Made by a program: the position numbers and the translations under genes. A stretch of 64,000 nucleotides of DNA. Source: Hydrogenophaga pseudoflava NBRC 102511. Its GTDB lineage: Bacteria > Pseudomonadota > Gammaproteobacteria > Burkholderiales > Burkholderiaceae_C. Every line of letters begins with the position of its first letter. Positions within the stretch are counted from its first letter, which is position 1. Below are positions 15,180-23,408 of this stretch, piece after piece. The stretch spans positions 62,001 to 126,000 of the forward strand of contig NZ_BCWQ01000011.1 of NCBI RefSeq assembly GCF_001592285.1, read 5' to 3'. The notes beneath the pieces were generated by a model that saw only the letters and a program-made list of their open reading frames with translations, was not told the DNA's origin and did not search any database.

Positions 15180-18100
15180 TCAGCCGGCGAACAGCGCCAC
15201 GTTGCCGCCCGCCGCGGTGGTGTTGATGGTCAGGGTCTGCTCGGCGCAGAAGCGTTGCAGGTAGTTCGGCCCGCCGGCCTTGGGGCCGGTGCCGGAGAGG
15301 CCTTCGCCGCCGAAGGGCTGCACGCCCACCACGGCGCCGATCATGTTGCGGTTGACATAGACGTTGCCCACCCGCGCCGCCGCGGCCAGCGCCTGGGCGC
15401 GGCTGTCGATGCGGGTCTGGATGCCCAGCGTCAGGCCGTAGCCCAGGGCGTTGATCTGGCGGATCACGTCCATCGGGTCGCCGCCCCAGCGCACCACCTG
15501 CAGCACCGGGCCGAAGATTTCCTGCGTCACTTCGGCGATGGGGCCGACCTCGAACATCTGCGGCGGCACGAGATTGGGTAGGGCCTGCGCCGGGGCGGCT
15601 TCGGGCAGCAAGGCCCTGGCATTGCCACGCAGACGCACGACGTGGCGCTGGATGTTGTCGAAGGCCTCGGCGTCGATCACCGGGCCGAGGTCGGTAGACA
15701 ACAGCGACGGATCGCCGGCCACCAGCTCCTTCGCCGCGCCCTGGATCATCTCGATCACGCCGTCGGCGATCGCCTCGTGCACGCAGAGCAGGCGCAGGGC
15801 CGAGCAGCGCTGGCCCGCGCTGCGGAAGGCGCTCTGCACCACCGCGTCGGCCACCTGCTCGGGCAGGGCCGTGCTGTCGACCAGCATGGCGTTGATGCCA
15901 CCGGTCTCGGCGATCAGCGGCACGATGGGGCCGTCCTTGGCCGCCAGTGCGCGCTGGATGATCTTGGCCACCTGGGTCGAGCCGGTGAACACCACGCCGG
16001 CCACGCCGGGCGCCGCGACCAGGGCCGCACCCACCGTCTCGCCCGGGCCGTGCAGCAGCTGCAGCGCATCGGCGGGGATGCCGGCCCTGTGCAGCAGCTT
16101 CACCGCTTCGAGCGCGACCGCCGGCGTCTGCTCGGCCGGCTTGGCCAGCACCGTGTTGCCGGTGGCCAGCGCCGCCGCCACCTGGCCCAGGAAGATGGCC
16201 AGCGGGAAGTTCCAGGGGCTGATGCAAACCCAGGCGCCGCGGCCCTCCAGCCGCAATGTGTTGCTCTCGCCCGTGGGGCCGGGCAGGGTCTGCGGCGCCT
16301 GCACGCGCTCGGCTTCGTTGGCGTAGTAGCGCAGGAAGTCCACCGCCTCGCGCACCTCGGACACGGTGTCGGCCCAGGTTTTGTGCGCCTCCTTCACCAG
16401 CAGGGCGCAGAAGCGCGGCAGCGCGGCGTCCAGCGCATCGGCGGCAAAGCGCAGCACGGCGGCGCGCTGCGCCACCGGCGTGTGGTTCCAGGCGCCAAAG
16501 GCAGCGACGGCGCGTGCCACGGCGGCGGTGGCGTCACTGGCCATCGCCTCCGCCACCACGGGAACGACACAGGCCGCGTGCGCCGCCAGCAGTTCGTCGC
16601 GTTGCGCAATCACGGTCAGGTCACGGCCGCTGCTGTTGGCGCGAGCCGTGCCGTACAGGTCCATCGGCAGCGGCAACGAGGCCTGTGGCTCCAGCCGCAG
16701 CGGCGAGATCAGCAGCTCGTCCATGCCCACCGACTCGTCGGCCAGCTGGTGCACGAAGGAAGAGTTGGCGCCGTTCTCCAGCAGGCGCCGCACCAGGTAG
16801 GCCAGCAGGTCGCGGTGCGCGCCCACGGGGGCGTAGACGCGGCAGCTCACCAGCGGGTTCTTCAGCACCTCGCGGTAGATGCCCTCGCCCATGCCGTGCA
16901 GGCGCTGCAGTTCAAAGCTGGGCACCCCCACGCTCCACCGCTGCGCGGGTCGCTGCCCCCCGAGGGGGCGCGTTTCACCTTGGGGCGGCCCGGCGGTGAA
17001 ACCTTCGGCACCGATCTGCCGTGATGCCATCTGCAGGATGGCCGCAATCGTGCCGGCGTTGTGCGTGGCGAACTGCGGAAAGATCGCGTCGGGCGCGTCC
17101 AGCAGCGTCTTGGCGCAGGCCAGGTAGCTCACGTCGGTGTGGTGCTTGTGGGTGAACACCGGGTAAGCGGGGAGGCCCTGTTCCTGCGCGCGCTTGATCT
17201 CGGCGTCCCAGTAGGCGCCCTTGACCAGGCGGCACATGAACTTGATACGGTACTGGCGGGCCAGCGCGGCGATGTGCGCGATCAGCTCGACCGCGCGCGT
17301 CTGGTAGGCCTGCATGGCCAGGCCCAGACCTTGCCACTGCGGGCAATGTTCGGCCACCAGCGCGGCCAGCGCCTCGAACACGTCCAGCGAGAGTTCGAGC
17401 CGGTCCACCTCCTCGGCGTCGATGGTCAGGTTCAGGTTGGCCGCCGCGGCCGCGCGGCACAGAGTCCACACGCGCGGCACGAGCTCGTTCATCACGCGCT
17501 CGTGCTGGGCATCTTCGTAGCGCGGGTGCAGCGCGCTGAGCTTGATCGAGATGCCGTCGTTCTGAGCCGGGTGGCGCGCCGGGTCCGCGCCCTGGGCGAT
17601 GGCGGCGATGGCGTTCTCGTAGCTGGCCTGGTAGCGCAGCGCGTCGGCCGCGGTGCGCGCACCTTCGCCCAGCATGTCGTAGCTGAACTGGAGGTTGGGC
17701 TGCTTCCTGCGCGCCGCTGTCGCCTCCTTCATGCCCTCGCCGATGGTCTGCCCCAGCACGAACTGGCGGCCCAGCAGCTGCACCGCGCGCAGCGTGGCGG
17801 CCACCACGGTGCGCGCGCCCAGCTTGGCCATCAGGCCCGGCTCGTGGCCGGACTCGGGCAGGAAGTGCTTGGACATGGCGATGGCCGTCGACGACAGCCT
17901 CGCCAGTGTCGAGTCGGCCGCGCCGTCGAAGTCGGCGCGACCCAGCTGGTCGGCCGTCAGCGCGATCGCCGTTTCGGCATCGGGCACGCGCAGCAGGGCC
18001 TCGGCCAGGCGCATCAGGGCCAGGCCTTCGGCACTGGAAATCGGGTATTCCTTGAGCAGGCTTTCCATGGCCCAGAACGGCGGCGGGTTCTCGCGCACCG

Positions 18101-18233
18101 CGCGCACCCAGGGCGCCGCGACGTGGGCGGCGGCGGCCCAATCCAGCGCCCCCTGCAGCGCGGCCAGGCGCTGGGCAACAGTCTCGGCCTCGGGCCGGTA
18201 GGGGAAGGGCAGGCGGTCGGTGCTGCGGGGCAT
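15180..18233 (-). CDS. putA: Bifunctional proline dehydrogenase / pyrroline-5-carboxylate dehydrogenase
   Basis: 1017 aa, a short PutA without an N-terminal ribbon-helix-helix domain, so not autorepressing. It oxidises proline to glutamate, feeding the quinone pool and NADH. The proline-dehydrogenase barrel (about 100-480) has DGISIKLSALHPRYE, FMCRLVKGAYWDAEIKRA and YLVRRLLENGANSSFV; the aldehyde dehydrogenase half (about 540-1010) has CISPWNFPLAIF, ETGG and the nucleophile in SAGQRCSALR. Oddity: about 28 extra residues (PPQGETRPLGGQ... region) sit before FELQRLHGMGEG, encoded by a REP-like element at 16923-17002. The start at 18233 follows an AGGAGA site. The divergent Lrp-type gene is the probable activator. 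Confidence 0.93.
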   Translation of the reverse strand: MPRSTDRLPFPYRPEAETVAQRLAALQGALDWAAAAHVAAPWVRAVRENPPPFWAMESLLKEYPISSAEGLALMRLAEALLRVPDAETAIALTADQLGRADFDGAADSTLARLSSTAIAMSKHFLPESGHEPGLMAKLGARTVVAATLRAVQLLGRQFVLGQTIGEGMKEATAARRKQPNLQFSYDMLGEGARTAADALRYQASYENAIAAIAQGADPARHPAQNDGISIKLSALHPRYEDAQHERVMNELVPRVWTLCRAAAAANLNLTIDAEEVDRLELSLDVFEALAALVAEHCPQWQGLGLAMQAYQTRAVELIAHIAALARQYRIKFMCRLVKGAYWDAEIKRAQEQGLPAYPVFTHKHHTDVSYLACAKTLLDAPDAIFPQFATHNAGTIAAILQMASRQIGAEGFTAGPPQGETRPLGGQRPAQRWSVGVPSFELQRLHGMGEGIYREVLKNPLVSCRVYAPVGAHRDLLAYLVRRLLENGANSSFVHQLADESVGMDELLISPLRLEPQASLPLPMDLYGTARANSSGRDLTVIAQRDELLAAHAACVVPVVAEAMASDATAAVARAVAAFGAWNHTPVAQRAAVLRFAADALDAALPRFCALLVKEAHKTWADTVSEVREAVDFLRYYANEAERVQAPQTLPGPTGESNTLRLEGRGAWVCISPWNFPLAIFLGQVAAALATGNTVLAKPAEQTPAVALEAVKLLHRAGIPADALQLLHGPGETVGAALVAAPGVAGVVFTGSTQVAKIIQRALAAKDGPIVPLIAETGGINAMLVDSTALPEQVADAVVQSAFRSAGQRCSALRLLCVHEAIADGVIEMIQGAAKELVAGDPSLLSTDLGPVIDAEAFDNIQRHVVRLRGNARALLPEAAPAQALPNLVPPQMFEVGPIAEVTQEIFGPVLQVVRWGGDPMDVIRQINALGYGLTLGIQTRIDSRAQALAAAARVGNVYVNRNMIGAVVGVQPFGGEGLSGTGPKAGGPNYLQRFCAEQTLTINTTAAGGNVALFAG
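16923..17002. repeat. REP-like double-hairpin element inside putA
   Basis: Stem 1 pairs GCCCCC with GGGGGC around CGA (16955-16969). Stem 2 pairs GTTTCACC (16972-16979) with GGTGAAAC (16995-17002) around a TTGGGGCGGCCCGGC loop. An upstream CCCCACGCTCC..CGCTGCGCG stretch is shared with the copy at 56173-56255. The element keeps putA open on the minus strand and adds about 28 codons relative to the E. coli protein. Confidence 0.8.
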
Positions 18234-18286
18234 GGCGGGTCTCCTGAAACAGGACAAATTGGTGAATGCCCGGAGTCTGAAGAACC

Positions 18287-18297
18287 ATTCGACGAAT
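18287..18297. promoter_or_regulatory. Candidate Lrp-type operator and divergent promoters, putA / regulator
   Basis: The 106 bp between putA and the Lrp-type gene is the most AT-rich stretch nearby. It holds the perfect palindrome ATTCGACGAAT (18287-18297) extended by T-rich flanks, and a pair of inverted GGTGAAT / ATTCAC words near the two starts. Lrp/BkdR/PutR-type regulators bind such sites to drive putA. Promoter elements are not defined enough to place. Confidence 0.4.
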
Positions 18298-18339
18298 TTT
18301 TGTCTAATTTTCGGCATAAAACAGGATAATTCACTATCC

Positions 18340-18813
18340 ATGAGCGAAGCCGCCCCCGACCTCGACCGCATCGACCTGCGCATCCTGAACGTCCTGCAGG
18401 CCGACGGCCGCATCTCCAACCTCAAACTGGCCGAGGCGGTGTCGCTGTCGCCCACCGCTGTGCTGGCGCGCACCCAGCGCCTGCAGCGCGAGGGCTACAT
18501 CCTGGGCTACGAGGCGCGGCTGAACCCGCTCAAGCTCGGGCGCGGCATGCTGGTCTTCGTCGAGGTGCTGCTCGACCGCACCACGCCCAACGTGTTCAAC
18601 GAGTTCAAGGCCGCGGTGCAGGTGCGCGACGAGATCCTGGAATGCCACATGGTGGCCGGCGGCTTCGACTACCTCATCAAGACCCGCATGGCCGACATGG
18701 CCGCCTTCCGCGACTTCGCCGGCAGCGTGCTGTGGCAGCTGCCGGGCGTGCGCGAGACGCGCACCTACGCAGTGATGGAAGAGGTGAAGAACAGCAGCCG
18801 GCTGCCGCTGTGA
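18340..18813 (+). CDS. Lrp/AsnC family regulator, probable putA activator
   Basis: 157 aa. N-terminal winged helix (LDRIDLRILNVLQADGRISNLKLAEAVSLSP, about 8-60) and a C-terminal RAM ligand-binding domain (ILECHMVAGGFDYLIKTRM). Closest remembered relatives are BkdR/PutR-type regulators of proline or branched-chain amino acid catabolism. Placement head-to-head with putA with a shared 106 bp regulatory region supports PutR function: proline binding leading to putA induction and probable autoregulation (inference). An ATG at 18340 gives the standard family N-terminus; earlier in-frame ATGs lie in the putA leader. Confidence 0.9.
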   Translation: MSEAAPDLDRIDLRILNVLQADGRISNLKLAEAVSLSPTAVLARTQRLQREGYILGYEARLNPLKLGRGMLVFVEVLLDRTTPNVFNEFKAAVQVRDEILECHMVAGGFDYLIKTRMADMAAFRDFAGSVLWQLPGVRETRTYAVMEEVKNSSRLPL

Positions 18814-18861
18814 GGCCTTGGCGACGCACAATAGAACGATCCCTCACCCACCGGAGTTCTT

Positions 18862-19407
18862 ATGCGTGCCCCGTCCCGACTGCTGACCTGCCTTCTGTTG
18901 TGTTCCGCCAGCGCCTTCGCCCAGACCACCGCGCCCGGCCTGTGGGCCATCCAGAACAAGATGGGAGGCAACCCGGAGCTGGACAAGGCCATGGCCGAGA
19001 TGCAGAAGCAGCTGGCCGCCATGCCGCCCGCGCAGCGCAAGCAGATGGAAGCCATGATGGGCCAGAACGGCATGAGCGTCGGCGCTGGCGGCGCGGTGAC
19101 TGTCAAGGTGTGCATCACCCCCGAAATGGCTGCGCGGTCGGAACTGCCCAGCCAGACCGAAGGCGACTGCACTTCGACCATCATCTCGCGCACGGGCAAC
19201 ACCCTGAAGTCGAAGTTCGCCTGCAAGAACCCGCCGACCACGGGCGAAGGCACCTACACCTTCAGCGGCGACAAGGCCTTTGCCACCAAGATGGTCATGC
19301 AGACAGTCCGCAACGGCAAACCCGAGACCATGACCATGGAAGGTCAGGGCAAGTGGCTCTCGGCCGACTGCGGCGCCATCAAGCCGATCCAGCCGCCGAA
19401 GCAGTGA
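18862..19407 (+). CDS. DUF3617 family exported protein
   Basis: 181 aa. Signal peptide (LLTCLLLCSASAFA, cleavage after residue about 21) and the DUF3617 layout: APGLWAIQNKM near the start, a Met/Gln-rich helix (AEMQKQLAAMPPAQRKQ), then VKVCITPEMA and two CxC-like cysteine pairs. Periplasmic proteins of unknown function. A GGAG precedes the ATG. Its last 29 bp overlap the convergent yggS gene. Confidence 0.78.
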   Translation: MRAPSRLLTCLLLCSASAFAQTTAPGLWAIQNKMGGNPELDKAMAEMQKQLAAMPPAQRKQMEAMMGQNGMSVGAGGAVTVKVCITPEMAARSELPSQTEGDCTSTIISRTGNTLKSKFACKNPPTTGEGTYTFSGDKAFATKMVMQTVRNGKPETMTMEGQGKWLSADCGAIKPIQPPKQ

Positions 19408-20113
19408 CCGGCTCCTTGCGCGGCCGGTGACCGAAGATGGCCCGGCCGACGCGCACCAGTGTGGCCCCCTCGGCCACCGCTGGCTCCAGGTCGTCGCTCA
19501 TGCCCATGGACAGCACGTCGAGCGCCAGCCCCTGGTCCGTCAGCGCCTGCTGCAGCTCACGCACCCGCCGGAACGCCGCGCGCTGCACCGCCATGTCCTC
19601 GCTCGGCTCGGGGATGCACATCAGCCCCCGCAGACGCAGGCGGGGCAAGGTCGCCACCGCGTGGGCCAGAACAGACAGTTCGTCCGGCGCCACACCCGAC
19701 TTGTTCGCCCCTCCGTCGACGTTCACCTGCAGGCACACCTGCAGGGGCGCGCGGTCCTCGGGCCGCTGTTCGGACAGGCGCTGCGCGATCTTGAGCCGGT
19801 CCACCGAATGCACCCAGTCGAAGTGGGTGGCCACCAGCCGTGTCTTGTTGCTCTGCACCGGGCCGATGCAGTGCCATTCCAGATCGGCTCCAGGGAGCAG
19901 GGCCTGCAGGGCCAGCACCTTCTCGACACCCTCCTGGATGTAGTTCTCGCCAAAGGCGCGTTGTCCTGCCGCCACTGCGTCCGCCACCTGTTCCGGCCCG
20001 AAGGTCTTGGAAACCGCCAGCAATGTGACGGCGTTCGCATCGCGACCTGCCGCTTCACAGGCCCTGGCGAGCCGCTCCCGCACTTGTTGGAGATTGCCTT
20101 CAATCGTCGTCAT
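19379..20113 (-). CDS. YggS family pyridoxal-phosphate homeostasis protein
   Basis: 244 aa. Single-domain PLP-binding barrel like the alanine racemase N-terminus: cofactor lysine in LLAVSKTFGPEQV, FGENYIQEG, WHCIGPVQSNK, NVDGGANKSG and LSMGMSDDLEPAVAEGATLVRVG. The family has no known catalysis and buffers PLP, affecting amino-acid pools. It is divergent from pilT with 38 bp between starts, an arrangement common in proteobacteria. The start is the ATG at 20113; an upstream ATG at 20140 adds nine unrelated residues. Confidence 0.92.
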   Translation of the reverse strand: MTTIEGNLQQVRERLARACEAAGRDANAVTLLAVSKTFGPEQVADAVAAGQRAFGENYIQEGVEKVLALQALLPGADLEWHCIGPVQSNKTRLVATHFDWVHSVDRLKIAQRLSEQRPEDRAPLQVCLQVNVDGGANKSGVAPDELSVLAHAVATLPRLRLRGLMCIPEPSEDMAVQRAAFRRVRELQQALTDQGLALDVLSMGMSDDLEPAVAEGATLVRVGRAIFGHRPRKEPVTASAAGSA

Positions 20114-20151
20114 AATCAGTCTGTTACACCAACACTGCACGGGATCACGGG

Positions 20152-21195
20152 ATGGATATCACCCAACTGCTCGCCTTCAGCGTCAAGAACAAAGCCTCCG
20201 ACCTTCACCTCTCGGCCGGGCTGCCGCCCATGATACGGGTGCATGGCGATGTCAGGCGCATCAACGTCGAGCCGCTGGACCACAAGATGGTGCACAGCAT
20301 GGTGTACGACATCATGAACGACGCGCAGCGCAAGCAGTACGAGGAGTTTCTGGAATGCGACTTCTCGTTCGAGATCGAGGGTCTGGCCCGCTTCCGTGTG
20401 AACGCCTTCAACCACAACCGCGGTGCCGGCGCGGTGTTCCGGACGATTCCGAGCAAGATCCTCACGCTGGAACAGCTCAACGCGCCCAAGATCTTTGCGG
20501 ATCTGGCGCTGCGTCCGCGGGGTCTGGTGCTGGTGACGGGGCCGACCGGCTCGGGCAAGTCGACCACCCTCGCCGGCATGGTCAACCATCTCAACGAAAC
20601 CGAGTACGGCCACATCCTGACGGTGGAAGACCCGGTAGAGTTCGTGCACGAATCCAAGAAGTGCCTGATCAACCAGCGCGAGGTCGGCCCGCACACCCTC
20701 TCCTTCTCCAACGCCCTGCGCTCGGCGTTGCGGGAAGACCCGGATGCGATCCTGGTGGGTGAAATGCGCGACCTGGAAACCATCCGCCTGGCCATGACCG
20801 CCGCCGAAACCGGTCACCTGGTGTTCGGCACCCTGCACACCTCGAGCGCCGCCAAGACCATCGACCGGATCATCGACGTGTTCCCTGCCGAAGAAAAAGA
20901 CATGGTCCGCGCCATGCTGTCGGAGTCCCTGGTGGCCGTGATCTCTCAGACGCTGTGCAAGGTCAAGGACGGCAGCGGCCGTGTGGCGGCGCACGAGATC
21001 ATGATCGGCACCAGCGCCATCCGCAACCTGATCCGCGAAGCCAAGGTGGCCCAGATGTACTCGGCCATCCAGACCGGCCAGAACGTCGGCATGCAGACAC
21101 TCGACCAGAACCTGGCCGAGCTGGTCAAGCGCAACGTCATCAGCCCGGCCGAAGCGCGCAGCAAGGCAAAAATCCCCGAGAACTTCCCCGGCTGA
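20152..21195 (+). CDS. pilT: Type IV pilus retraction ATPase PilT
   Basis: 347 aa hexameric ATPase that depolymerises type IV pili and powers twitching and DNA uptake. Begins MDITQLLAFSVKNKASDLHLSAG; Walker A GPTGSGKST, Asp box VEDPVEFVH, Walker B ILVGEMRDLETI, His box TGHLVFGTLHTSSA, and the retraction-specific AIRNLIREAKVAQMYSAIQ motif near the C-terminus. pilU follows after 19 bp in the same transcript; pilin and assembly genes are not in the window. Confidence 0.97.
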   Translation: MDITQLLAFSVKNKASDLHLSAGLPPMIRVHGDVRRINVEPLDHKMVHSMVYDIMNDAQRKQYEEFLECDFSFEIEGLARFRVNAFNHNRGAGAVFRTIPSKILTLEQLNAPKIFADLALRPRGLVLVTGPTGSGKSTTLAGMVNHLNETEYGHILTVEDPVEFVHESKKCLINQREVGPHTLSFSNALRSALREDPDAILVGEMRDLETIRLAMTAAETGHLVFGTLHTSSAAKTIDRIIDVFPAEEKDMVRAMLSESLVAVISQTLCKVKDGSGRVAAHEIMIGTSAIRNLIREAKVAQMYSAIQTGQNVGMQTLDQNLAELVKRNVISPAEARSKAKIPENFPG

Positions 21196-21214
21196 GCCCA
21201 GAAGGTACGACCTC

Positions 21215-22351
21215 ATGGAACGCGATCAGGCATCGAAATTCATCAACGACCTGCTCAAGCTGATGCTCAGCCGCGGCGGCAGCGATCTGTTCATCACGGC
21301 CGACTTCCCGCCCGCCATCAAGGTCGACGGCAAGGTGGTGAAGGTCTCGCCCCAGCCGCTCAACGGCGTGCACACGCTGGCCCTGGCGCGCGCCATCATG
21401 AACGACAAGCAGGCCGCCGAGTTCGAGCGCACCAAGGAATGCAACTTTGCAATCTCGCCGCCGGCCATCGGGCGTTTCCGCGTCAGCGCCTTTGTCCAGC
21501 AGGGCAAGGTCGGCATGGTGATGCGGACGATTCCCGCGGTGCTGCCCACCATCGACTCGCTCAACCTGCCCCAGGTGCTCAAGGACATCACGCTGTCCAA
21601 GCGCGGGCTGTGCATCGTGGTCGGCGCAACCGGCTCGGGCAAGTCCACGTCGCTGGCCGCCATGGTCGACTGGCGCAACGAGAACACCCACGGCCACATC
21701 ATCACCATCGAGGACCCGGTGGAGTTCATCCACGCCCACAAGAACTGCGTGATCACGCAGCGCGAGGTGGGGCTGGACACCGACGACTGGGGGGTGGCGC
21801 TGAAGAACACGCTGCGGCAGGCCCCGGATGTGATCCTGATGGGCGAGATCCGCGACCGCGAGACCATGGAGTACGCGATCCAGTTCTCCGAAACCGGTCA
21901 CCTGTGTCTGGCCACCCTGCATGCCAACAGCGCCAACCAGGCCCTGGATCGGATCATCAACTTCTTCCCGGAGGAGCGCCGTCCGCAGCTGCTGATGGAC
22001 CTGTCGCTGAACCTGCGCGCCATGATTTCGCAGCGGCTGGTGCCGCGCCAGGACAACAAGGGACGCCACGCGGCCGTGGAGATCATGCTCAACTCTCCGC
22101 TGATCGCCGACCTGATCTTCAAGGGCGAAGTCGCCGAGATCAAGGAGATCATGAAGAAAAGCACCAACATCGGCATGCAGACCTTCGACCAGGCGCTGTT
22201 CAATGCGTTCGAGGCGAACATCATCAGCTACGAGGATGCGCTGCGCAACGCCGACTCGCTCAACGACCTGCGGCTGCAGATCAAGCTCAACAGCCAGCGC
22301 GCCAAGACGCAAGATCTGGCGGCGGGCACCGAACACCTCACGATCGTTTGA
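21215..22351 (+). CDS. pilU: PilT-dependent retraction ATPase PilU
   Basis: 378 aa PilT paralogue that supports PilT under load. N-terminus MERDQASKFINDLLKLMLSRGGSDLF; Walker A GATGSGKST, IEDPVEFIHAHKN, VILMGEIRDRETM and SETGHLCLATLHANSANQ. Longer than PilT at the C-terminus, as usual for PilU. Directly downstream of pilT, and followed by a REP-like element. Confidence 0.96.
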   Translation: MERDQASKFINDLLKLMLSRGGSDLFITADFPPAIKVDGKVVKVSPQPLNGVHTLALARAIMNDKQAAEFERTKECNFAISPPAIGRFRVSAFVQQGKVGMVMRTIPAVLPTIDSLNLPQVLKDITLSKRGLCIVVGATGSGKSTSLAAMVDWRNENTHGHIITIEDPVEFIHAHKNCVITQREVGLDTDDWGVALKNTLRQAPDVILMGEIRDRETMEYAIQFSETGHLCLATLHANSANQALDRIINFFPEERRPQLLMDLSLNLRAMISQRLVPRQDNKGRHAAVEIMLNSPLIADLIFKGEVAEIKEIMKKSTNIGMQTFDQALFNAFEANIISYEDALRNADSLNDLRLQIKLNSQRAKTQDLAAGTEHLTIV

Positions 22352-22352
22352 C

Positions 22353-22433
22353 CACCCCCGCGCCGCGCCTGCGGTGCGTCACCCCCTCAAGGGGGCAATG
22401 CCTGCGGCCCGGCGAAGCCGGTTCCGCGGCATT
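22353..22433. repeat. REP-like double-hairpin element after pilU
   Basis: Third copy of the element, between pilU and the next gene. Stem 1: CCCCC-TCAA-GGGGG (22382-22395). Stem 2: AATGCC(T)GCGG (22397-22407) pairs with CCGCGGCATT (22424-22433) around an inner CCGGC-GAA-GCCGG hairpin. Architecture matches the copies at 16923 and 56173 although the stem 2 sequence differs. It may act as a transcript-end stabiliser for pilTU. Confidence 0.75.
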
Positions 22434-22471
22434 TCTCGACGGACTCCCCTTCCCTTCGCGGATGACTTCAC

Positions 22472-23374
22472 ATGAGCAGCATCGCCTCCAAAACCTACGA
22501 ATCAACGACACCGAAGAAGGTGGCTTTTCTCGGTCTGGGTGTGATGGGTTTCCCGATGGCGGGGCATCTGGCCCGGGCCGGACATTCGGTGACGGTCTAC
22601 AACCGGTCGGCGGCCAAGGCGCAGGCCTGGGTGGCCGAGTTCGGCGGTGCGGCCAAACCCACCCCCCGCGAAGCGGCGGCCGGTGCCGACATCGTGTTCT
22701 GCTGCGTGGGCAATGACAATGACCTGCGCTCGGTCGCGCTGGGTGCCGACGGTGCTTTCGCCGGCATGGCGCCGGGCGCCCTCTTCGTGGACCACACCAC
22801 CGCGTCGGCCGATGTGGCGCGCGAGCTGTACGGTGCGGCCAGGAACCTCGGACTGGCCTTTGTCGATGCGCCCGTGTCGGGCGGTCAGGCGGGCGCGCAG
22901 AACGGCGCGCTGACGGTGATGTGTGGCGGTGATGCCACTGCGTTCGACGCCGTGAAGCCCGCGGCCATGGCGTTCTCGCGCGCCTTCACGCTGATGGGCG
23001 AGAGCGGTGCCGGCCAACTCACCAAGATGGTCAACCAGATCTGCATCGCCGGGCTGGTGCAGGGCCTGTCCGAAGCCATCGCCTTCGGGCAGAAAGCCGG
23101 ACTGGACATGAACCAGGTGCTCGAGGTGATCGGCAAGGGCGCGGCCCAGAGCTGGCAGCTCGACAACCGCGGCAAGACCATGGTGGCCGACAAGTTCGAC
23201 TTCGGTTTTGCCGTGGACTGGATGCGCAAGGACCTCGGTCTGGTGCTGGACGAAGCCAAGCGCAACGGCGCCCGCCTGCCGGTCACCGCCCTGGTGGACC
23301 AGTTCTACGCCGACGTGCAGGCCATGGGCGGGAACCGGCTGGACACCTCCAGCCTGATCAAACGCTTGAAGTGA
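22472..23374 (+). CDS. 3-hydroxyisobutyrate dehydrogenase-like NAD(P) oxidoreductase
   Basis: 300 aa beta-hydroxyacid dehydrogenase. Rossmann motif FLGLGVMGFPMAGHLARAGH, substrate-binding DAPVSGGQAGAQNG, catalytic Lys in TKMVNQI, and the NRLDTSSLI C-terminal segment. The family includes 3-hydroxyisobutyrate, tartronate semialdehyde and glyoxylate/succinic-semialdehyde reductases; residues visible do not separate them. It follows pilU but is separated by a REP-like element, so it probably has its own expression. Confidence 0.85.
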   Translation: MSSIASKTYESTTPKKVAFLGLGVMGFPMAGHLARAGHSVTVYNRSAAKAQAWVAEFGGAAKPTPREAAAGADIVFCCVGNDNDLRSVALGADGAFAGMAPGALFVDHTTASADVARELYGAARNLGLAFVDAPVSGGQAGAQNGALTVMCGGDATAFDAVKPAAMAFSRAFTLMGESGAGQLTKMVNQICIAGLVQGLSEAIAFGQKAGLDMNQVLEVIGKGAAQSWQLDNRGKTMVADKFDFGFAVDWMRKDLGLVLDEAKRNGARLPVTALVDQFYADVQAMGGNRLDTSSLIKRLK

Positions 23375-23381
23375 CCAGCTC

Positions 23382-23399
23382 CCTGCACCGCGGTGCAGG
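23382..23399. terminator. Perfect 18-bp palindrome between convergent genes
   Basis: CCTGCACCG and its exact complement CGGTGCAGG lie between the stop of the dehydrogenase gene and the stop of the convergent dolP-like gene. A bidirectional terminator or processing hairpin is the simplest reading; neither side has a long T-run. Confidence 0.4.
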
Positions 23400-23408
23400 A
23401 AAGCGGCC

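Noticed and set aside
16923-17002. Frameshift or pseudogene in putA at the element
   Set aside because: The frame continues without stop through the element and both enzyme halves keep their catalytic residues.
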